Assembly: GCA_036877525.1 (NCBI GenBank)
Contig: JAZGTH010000098.1
Span: forward strand, 2,046,001-2,110,000
Source: Chromobotia macracanthus
Taxonomy: Eukaryota; Chordata; Actinopteri; Cypriniformes; Botiidae
Reading direction: 5' to 3'
Length of the DNA stretch: 64,000 nucleotides
Below, one piece after another: positions 56,999 through 64,000 of this stretch. The notes beneath the pieces are model-generated. The model saw nothing but the letters and a program-made list of their open reading frames with translations. It was not told where the DNA came from and searched no databases. Position numbers and translations under genes: made by a program. Positions within the stretch are counted from its first letter, which is position 1. Every line of letters begins with the position of its first letter.

Positions 56999-57299
56999 CT
57001 AAAACATAAAGGTGAAAAGACACAAAATTTACATATATATAACAATATATAACAAAAATTAAAAATAGGATTATTATAATTACATAAGAGATAACAGATG
57101 ATTTAATCATCTTTCGGGTTTAACAATTAATTTATAATATACAATTAAATGTAAGCATTAAATTACAATTAAATGTTTAATTACTTTCAATGTTGATATC
57201 AATGTTGCTTGAAATAAGCAATTATTTCTTATAATGTGGCACATTCTTAAAACACAAAAACTGCAGAGCCACAAAATTATGTAATTAACCTGTTTAAAT

Positions 57300-57480
57300 T
57301 TCAGGCCACATTCTGAAGGCCACATTCATCTCCTTCATCCACTGCCAGCCAACACTGGCCCAGAAAGAACCAGAAGGACCCCTGCAACAGGTCTCTGTCC
57401 ACCACATGATCCACATACCAGCTGGAAGATGAACCTCCATTATCATGCCATAGGTGCATATTCCAAACTCAACCCAGTGC
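57300..57480 (-). pseudogene. PLAT-domain exon of the relic, with stop
   Basis: Encodes VWNMHLWHDNGGSSSSWYVD, then HVVDRDLLQGSFWFFLGQCW, LAVDEGD: the WHDN and W-L-A-V-D-E-G-D signatures of the polycystin PLAT (lipoxygenase homology) domain. A TGA (57469-57471) interrupts the frame just before VWN. A cryptic acceptor (ttgag) after the stop could in principle avoid it. Confidence 0.65.
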
Positions 57481-58074
57481 TGCACAATAACCAATAAGTG
57501 AGAAACAGGGAATAAAAACCATGTCAGAAATGAAGCCAAAGAATTAAACTGAAGAGAAAACATTTGTCAATAATCTTCATACTACCATTAAATAAGGTTT
57601 AAATGAATGGTCATTTATTTATATTTTATCAAGACATTGCAAATGTATAAGCTACGCTGCTCAAAGTATTTTTGTCCAAAATAAGTAATTGCCTTATTTT
57701 ACTGTACAAATAGTTTAACATCCTTAAATATGATAAATGCACTTGAGAAGCAACACTGCATAAAATGTTAAGACTTGTTGTCAGTGTCTTTAGAATGTGT
57801 GTATTTTTTCTTACTACACAGAAATGTTTTCACTTGTTTAAAGTATAAGCAAATATAGTGAAAAAAAATGACTGTGCATGCATAAACTCATTTTTTGCTG
57901 TGCAAGCACTTTCATAAATATAAAAGTATTTCTAGAGTTGTAGATAGAGTTTGGAGTCAGAACTGCTGAGTTCCTTGGTTTCAATACAATAATTCTTGTG
58001 CTGTCATCCTGCTCCTGGATCTAGAGGAAATTATCTGAGGGACTGTTCTCTGGTAGCAGGAAAGGGCCTATAGT

Positions 58075-58179
58075 TTTCTGTATAGAAACATCAGCTGTCC
58101 TACTGAGTATCAGAAACACACCACATATAGAGCCGGGAATATTACTGACACAATGATCAGCGTGTAGTTTGTTTTGAAT
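58075..58179 (-). pseudogene. First-membrane-helix exon of the relic, with stop
   Basis: Continues in phase from the previous exon: FKTNYTLIIVSVIFPALYVV, CF, then TGA at 58110-58112, where the family has the end of TM1 and usually an aromatic residue. Further stops follow. Confidence 0.6.
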
Positions 58180-58273
58180 CTGGAACACAGGAGAAACACA
58201 CCTGTAAATGGAATGTTAAAAGCATAAAATGTGTCAGATCTGATGAATGTGGGGAGATAGAGTGCAGGCGTAC

Positions 58274-58357
58274 TGGATTAACGTCAAAACATCTGTTGAG
58301 TTGTGACTGCTTATGATGTTCTGATGTGACACAACAAATGATGCCAGGTAGTTGCAG
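58274..58357 (-). pseudogene. GPS-proximal exon of the relic (open)
   Basis: Acceptor attttttcag, donor atcca/gtacgc. Encodes CNYLASFVVSHQNIISSHNS then TDVLTLIQ, the conserved segment after the autoproteolysis (GPS) cysteines. Its phase joins the next exon at 58179 exactly. Confidence 0.6.
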
Positions 58358-59376
58358 CTGAAAAAATAAAACAGTAATAAATAACTACAGTCACACACTT
58401 TAATTGTAGTTGATTAGGATTTTAAGTGAAGGTTTCCTGACAATATTGGCTTACATTGCAAACTACTGAGACAGTAGTGATTAATGAGAAATACTATATT
58501 AAGAATTAATTTTAGATGCATTTGTAGCAAATTACTACAGCAGAGCTTCAATCAACACCATAGACATTGAAAAATACTCTGTTATCATTAATTAATAATA
58601 TATTATTTGGAAATTTATATTTAGTTAGCTAAATGTCATGAACAATTTCTGGCCATTTCCCATCAGTTTCCTTTCTGCAACTATTTAATATAGATAATCC
58701 AATTTCTGGACCTTTTACCTAACCAAGATTGTCTTACTTGCATGCATATACTGGACAGGCACACTGCCTTGAGGCCATAACTGTGACATTTCAGATAACT
58801 TTACAAGTCTAAAATACATTAAACATGCTTTGTTTTACCACTAGGTGGCGCGTGAATGGCCTTTATAATAATACCTGCAGTTGATCTTGTGTGGGGAAAC
58901 CCCACCATAAGTAGAACAGACTCTTTGTTTAAGGTTGATACTTGACTAGAGATTTTTGTTAAATCAGTAAGCGTGTAAATGATTTTTCAATAAATTTCCC
59001 TAAGAAAACAACGAAACATAACTACTAAGTTATTTTACATATTGTTTTGTTTGCAAACTGTAAATGTCCTGTTAAAATGGTAACTTGGTTAGTGAGGATC
59101 AGCTGACAGACAGCTGAAATGAGTTTAGAGCATGAGTGTCAGAAGATCAGCAATAGACTCTTGGATCACACTCAGACAATTTAGCACAGATTACTTTGTG
59201 ATTGTCATTAGGATCCCCACCAGGGAGATTCAAATAATGTTGGAAATCTTCCCTCATACAGAAGTTCCTTTGGACTGTTTCCTACACTGTAGTTGTACTC
59301 ATACATGAGTTCCTATTCCACAAACACAACCATGATCAGATCAAATCCAAGTAAACTCAAATAAGCATCAGTCCAA

Positions 59377-59701
59377 CCCAGCAAACAGGGAATATTATCA
59401 GAATGTTGGCTACCATTCTCTAAAAGTTCTCTAAAGTTATTATAAAACATTCTAGCAGTAACATTAGTAGAAAGCTTTTTTAATGCTATACGTCTTGTAT
59501 AAAAATGATATTCTTAAATTGTTAGTGGAAGGTTTAAAAATGTTACGGAATGTTACGGAAAGTTTGAATAACATTTTTATAACCAAGCCAGGACATTAAT
59601 ATAACATCTAAAAACTAGAACATTCAATATAACATTTTATCATTTCTGTTACTTAATGGAAATGTCTTGGAAATGTTGAAAACTTTAAATTGTTGGCTGG
59701 G
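59377..59701 (-). mobile_element. Full-length MITE copy C, inverted
   Basis: 325 bp from cccagcaaacagggaa to aaattgttggctggg. It is the reverse complement of the arrangement in copies A and B. It lies immediately beside a short exon-like segment of the polycystin relic (59702-59751). Confidence 0.75.
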
Positions 59702-60109
59702 ACTTTTTTTTCAGACCTCACAGCTCTTTCCCTGCAGGCCCTCCACAGAACCTGAGAGAATAAAAAGTAGTAAGAATGCAAACAGCATTTGGACCAAACA
59801 TAATGTATTGAAATGAATACTGGCAAATTTTCCATTGTGAATTTTATTGCTTTCAGTTGTTTTTCATCATTGATATTTTCCATTAAAAATGATGATGATC
59901 AATTCCCATAACAAGTTCAAATAAGCAACAGAAGCAGACACACAGCTGATTTATGAAAACTCATTTGCAGACACCTCCAGCATGTAAAGACACTGGTTTA
60001 AGCATGAACAGCTTAGGTTTAGGCTTAGGCATGAACGAGGAAAATAAAAAAAGGAAAGAATAAAAGGAAGAAAAGCCAGTAAAAAGCAAGCAAACTTCAG
60101 TTTCACTGT

Positions 60110-60240
60110 TTATGGATATATACATATCTAAAGAAACTTACAGTGTATTAAACATACATTATTTATAAATATGTGTGTTCCCTGGGTATCGAACCCACAA
60201 CCTTTGCATTATTCACCCCAGTTAAGCTACAGGAACATTG
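60110..60240 (-). mobile_element. tRNA-derived SINE, cyprinid type
   Basis: The minus strand reads tgtagcttaactgggg (A box), then gttgtgggttcgatacccag (B box), ggaacacacat and a diverged cactgtaagtttctttagat tail. This is the arrangement of the common zebrafish/carp tRNA-derived SINE and supports a cypriniform host. Confidence 0.7.
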
Positions 60241-60325
60241 GCTTTGTTAAGGAACAATGGCAATGATAATCACATTTATTCTAAAACCATGTAAACCATG
60301 TTGTGTGTCCATGTAAGTCACATAC

Positions 60326-60462
60326 CTGTCAGAGTGTAAGACTCATAGTCTGATAAATGATCCATCAGGGTCTTCTCAGACTCCACTTGTTCAAGCAGGC
60401 TGGGGTCCACCAGGTTATCACCCTCACTGTCATATGAGTGAGAGGATGAATCTCCATTCCAA
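60326..60462 (-). pseudogene. Intact 137-nt exon of the relic
   Basis: Acceptor gatttag, donor ctgacag/gtatgt. Open throughout: WNGDSSSHSYDSEGDNLVDP then SLLEQVESEKTLMDHLSDYE. It is followed in matching phase by a short open exon-like segment (59751 downward, GSVEGLQGKSCE). No domain name can be assigned; it lies between the PKD and GPS parts. Confidence 0.5.
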
Positions 60463-61785
60463 CTAAATCCAATCTAATCAATCCCTTACCCACACAAAAA
60501 CACACAATTAAATCATTATGACAATCAGATTATGTGAAACATAAACAGCATGTACCTGTTGGTCTGCCATCTGAGACACCACTGTCAGCTTCTTTAAATC
60601 AAAATTATAGAATCATACTATAAAAAACTCACAAATCTTATTCGTTTTAACACAAGTGCCAAAACAAATCTACCACGAGGGGGCGTCTGATCTCATCTTA
60701 GCGTGCAATGACGAGAAATATCAGTTTTGAACAGAGCAATGTTTTTAGAAATGTAAAAAAAAAATTTAATAACCTCCTGGTTTTAATTTGTTTTCTCTTT
60801 AAATTATCTACCAGCATTTAACAAAAATCTGACTTTAAAACAGTTTCTTTCCACTGTTTCCATGACAATTTCATACCTGAGGTCATATCAATAAATGACA
60901 CACTATCTAAGGGTAGTGAAGAACCCTGGTACTCCCACTGACCCCCTGAAGACTTGGTTTAGGGTGGGTGCGAGGTGCGGTAGCTGCGCCCTTGGACATG
61001 TCCATGTCAAGACTTTCAGTTAGAGTATGTATGCTCATATCATGGGGTTTTGTGTATATCACTGAAATCAATATATGTTGTGTAACTGGGGCTGAAGCAG
61101 CAGTATCATTAGATTAAAGATAACAAGAGAAGTGTAAGGTGTCACAGCAGGCTGTTGGTAAAAGTTCTACTCTAATTTAAATGGTAAACCTAGATCCACA
61201 CTGCTGTAAAATGGGGCTGAGAGAAAGAGAGGGAGCAATCAATTAAACATTTATATAACAAAACAATTTCTTTGATAATATTAAATAACTGTATTTTTTA
61301 CCCTCTGTAGCCACTTTGCTTATGGCATTAACCAGGTATAGTTTACATCAATAAGTGGCATTTTGGGCATTTCTCTTTACAGAGAAAGTGCGGTACAGAA
61401 AACTCCTCATTCATGTGCCTGCGTAAATCATTACATACATGTAATGTAATTGCCTACTGCAGTACTCATTTATTGAATTTTATTCATACAATAAAACTGA
61501 TCCTACCAGACTTGTTCTGATGTTACAGTGATAAACATCTGAGATCAAGATGATTGCTTCCCACTGTACACACTGAGAGTGAACTGAAGCAGATCAAATC
61601 CAGATCTCAATGCTTTAGTGGAAAACTGAAACACTCCTGAAGTCATCAGAAAGTTTCTATTGAAACAGCTGCTCTCTTTTGTGTTTACACAACTGAAGTC
61701 TCAAATGTGCTTAAGGTGGATTCAAATATAACTTTATATGATCATATTAATCCATTTATTGAATTACATTTGGATTTTTATGTAC

Positions 61786-62028
61786 CAGATAGTATTATTG
61801 GGGTAATCTGGGTCATCTCGACCCATCTCGCTTTGTTCAATCTCCACAATTCCAGCGATAGGAGACATCAGTTTCTGAGCTGATCCTGCAGGTGAAGCTC
61901 ACGGCACTGTTTAATAACACAGAGGGTCTGTACAGAAGTCTGCTGGGCTGCACAGCTCTCTGAATCACAACAGGATATCTGAGCTAATGGAAGTGAGAAC
62001 GTTAGACACACTGACAGATACATTGCAC
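61786..62028 (-). pseudogene. PKD-repeat exon of the relic, frameshifted
   Basis: After acceptor gtcttgcag one frame reads CNVSVSVSNVLTSISSDI, the end of a PKD repeat. A shift of frame then gives PVVIQRAVQPSRLLYRPSVL and on to SFTCRISSETDVSYRWNCGD, the linker and start of the next PKD repeat. The family core W-x-F-G-D-G reads WNCGD followed directly by TGA. So there is one frameshift and at least one stop. Confidence 0.65.
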
Positions 62029-62626
62029 CTGCAAGACAATTACAAAATGTAAAAAAATGTAAAAATGAAAAAATACCACAATGTTCTGGGTTCAATACAT
62101 TAATTTCTTTTGACAGTATTTCATTGTCACAAATACTCATCCCTTCACTATTTAAAAATTACATTACGGTAAAGCACTTAATGGATTCCATGTATTGAAC
62201 CAGGAATATTCCTACAATTATATTTAGAAATTTTCCAGATACTTTTAATGCAAATGAATTATGAAAAATGTATTGAAATATATACAAATATATATCAATA
62301 CATTATATATAGATATCAAAACAAAAACAATAAAACTATAAAAGTAACAATCAAATAAAGCACTTGTCTGGAAGGTCATATCACTTTGTGAAGGTTTTCA
62401 ATGTTGTTTTTATTTCTGGTCCATCCCCACATCGCCAATGAAAATACAGCGACTCTGGCCCTTCTGTTACTGCTACGAATGTTACGCCTGCTTGTGTCGC
62501 ATACACTCGTTTGTCAGAGTGGATCCAAACAGCTGAGAAAGACTTTACACATATAAAGCGGAAAATATAAATAGTGGTGAGCGGTGTGTATGTTTAGCTT
62601 TGATTTATGTTGGTAGGGAGTCACAC

Positions 62627-62823
62627 CTCGCTTGTGGCTGTGGATGGATTGGGTAGAAGCTTCTTCTTGTACAAGCTGCCTGCTTCTGTGGGCAGAGGGG
62701 CACAGGAAAGGATATCCTGCTCTCTCTTGGACAACATGAGACTCAAGTGCTCAGCCCCGGAGGGACAAGCTTTAATCCTCCAGCTGGCTGCATGAGTGTA
62801 GATACTGTTCGTCACAGTCACAT
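62627..62823 (-). pseudogene. Open exon-like segment of the polycystin-like relic
   Basis: 197 nt between atattttcag and gcgag/gtgtga, open for 65 codons (VTVTNSIYTHAASWRIKACP, continuing to PSTATSE). No known domain was identified. It may be part of the N-terminal ectodomain. Confidence 0.4.
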
Positions 62824-63237
62824 CTGAAAATATGAAAACAAAAGGTGGTTACAAATGCTACTATTTTGTTCTGCCTTTATATTGTTATACATTTGTGACT
62901 GGTACAGTTTGGTGAACATAATATTGCATAATGTAGGTAATATTGCATTTGGGCAGCAGGTGAAGTATTCGTTGGCCATAACATGTTACACAGACACTGA
63001 GGACTACGAACTGTGAAGAAAACCATAGAAACCTTTTATTTGCTTAAAATTGGATGCCTGGGGAAGAAAATATGCATACAAGATGCTTAGATGATTTTAT
63101 GAGCATAGAATATTGCATCTTGATTTAAGCAGTGTGAAATCAAATTAAAATGAACTTAATTAAAAGTACTATTTAATTACAGGCATGTTAATCCCACCCA
63201 CTATATGTGGGTTGCCAGGGCAAGGTAGCCAAATAAC

Positions 63238-63385
63238 CTGAAACTTCCAGGAGGAAGGCTTTCCAATCTGCAGTCTGTCAGTCAAAGCAGCTACAGTGAG
63301 ATCATGAACAGAAGGCCCTCTGATTCTGTATGCTGCCAGCCAGCCCATCTCATTCCCATAAGGGACATTTACAGAGCAGGAGCAT
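63238..63385 (-). pseudogene. Possible 5' exon of the polycystin-like relic
   Basis: Acceptor tctctacag precedes an open frame beginning CSCSVNVPYGNEMGWLAAYR, with a candidate donor (tttcag then gttatt). The domain is not recognised, and whether it belongs to the relic is inferred only from strand and position. Confidence 0.35.
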
Positions 63386-64000
63386 CTGTAGAGATATGAA
63401 TACCAGACATCCCTTTCAATACAAAACTCTGAAAAAACAATATCTATCTGAACAGTCAGACTCCTGATGATTTTTGTTCAGAATCTGTTTGATATGGTAC
63501 TGACTTGCACTATATATATCCCAAGTAAAGACTTTCCTTTATAAAAAAAAAAACTTTTCTAATTTGAAAAAAAGAAAACCTTTTGACAGGTAAGAAATTA
63601 TATTAAACTATTAAAAGAATTTTTACATAGTTTAAATGAAGGGTAAATAAAGTTTAACTTTAGCACTTGTTAAGCACTTTTCGAAAAAAAACATTTTTGA
63701 TAGCTACTGCAAATAACATATAGAAAAGAAAACACAATTAAAAAAAGAAAACAATGTCCCTACCCTTCATTCATACACAGGTTTAAGCCTTGTGGAGGTT
63801 CAGTTTCCTAACATTGGGAAACATCCCATGAGCAATAGTTGTATAATCCAAGGTTCCCTTGAAGAGCTGTGAAACGTATATTGTATATGAACAAAATTAA
63901 TTTACAGTACTCAGAGTTCAAGGAGTTTAATCAAGTAGGCCTTGGCACATTTAATATAAAAATTGTACATACCGTACATACCGAAAATGAGTGGCAGAAT

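Larger units (their letters stand above)
52384..63876 (-). pseudogene. Degenerate polycystin-1-like gene (PKD1L1-like), multi-exon relic
   Basis: Polycystin-1-family proteins carry PKD repeats, a GPS site, a PLAT domain and eleven membrane helices ending in a channel-like region. On the minus strand the family appears in the right order: PKD (61786-62028), GPS-to-TM1 (58274-58357 and 58179 downward), PLAT (57300-57480), post-PLAT (56998 downward), a membrane exon (56591-56700), channel exons (54549-54662, 53316 downward) and a C-terminal tail (about 52384-52520). Several exons are open with matching phases, but stops or frameshifts break the PKD, TM1, PLAT, post-PLAT, channel and tail exons. 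PLAT wording (FFLGQCWLAVDEGD) and the following YLGDIHP-stop-WSVYS most resemble PKD1L1, from memory. Since CUL1, EZH2 and PDIA4 are intact, poor sequence quality is an unlikely cause. The 5' end may lie beyond the window. Confidence 0.8.

Noticed and set aside
62607..62795. 62-codon plus-strand open frame
   Set aside because: The minus strand is open over a longer stretch between a good acceptor and donor and lies in line with the polycystin relic, so the plus frame is likely its shadow.

Overview
This is a vertebrate nuclear window, almost certainly from a teleost and probably a cypriniform. The genes are intron-rich with GT-AG splice sites, the spacer is AT-rich, and there are two tRNA-derived SINE copies and several short inverted-repeat (MITE-like) elements of kinds I know from carp- and zebrafish-type genomes. 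Exon calls come from reading splice sites and codon phase by hand and comparing the translations with remembered families. No search was run.

Layout. (1) 1-22.3 kb, plus strand: the last six coding exons of CNTNAP2 (neurexin-like axonal adhesion protein), ending in its membrane segment, 4.1-binding stretch and PDZ-ligand C-terminus; long introns carry most of the repeats. (2) 25.7-38.7 kb, plus strand: a complete CUL1 gene (scaffold of SCF ubiquitin ligases), 21 coding exons, 777 residues, with a 5' UTR exon about 3 kb upstream. (3) 38.8-46.5 kb, minus strand: a complete EZH2 gene (PRC2 histone H3K27 methyltransferase), 19 coding exons, 763 residues, convergent with CUL1. (4) 47.6-51.3 kb, minus strand: a complete PDIA4 gene (ER protein disulfide isomerase), 10 coding exons, 642 residues, KDEL terminus. 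(5) 52.4-63.9 kb, minus strand: not an intact gene but the remains of a polycystin-1-like gene. Recognisable PKD, GPS-to-TM1, PLAT, membrane and channel exons are still flanked by splice sites, but several carry in-frame stops or a frameshift.

The order CNTNAP2-CUL1-EZH2-PDIA4 matches the human 7q35-q36 block, which supports orthology. The four intact genes do not form a pathway; they are neighbours by ancient synteny. Visible regulatory features include an ER-stress-element-like motif upstream of PDIA4, CCAAT boxes and E2F-like sites at the EZH2 5' end, and closely spaced opposing polyadenylation signals between CUL1 and EZH2.

The most interesting item is the decaying polycystin-1-like gene. 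Its PLAT and post-PLAT segments look most like PKD1L1, a left-right asymmetry gene. I saw no CRISPR array, rRNA gene, phage or prokaryotic-type system, and no credible undescribed molecular machine.
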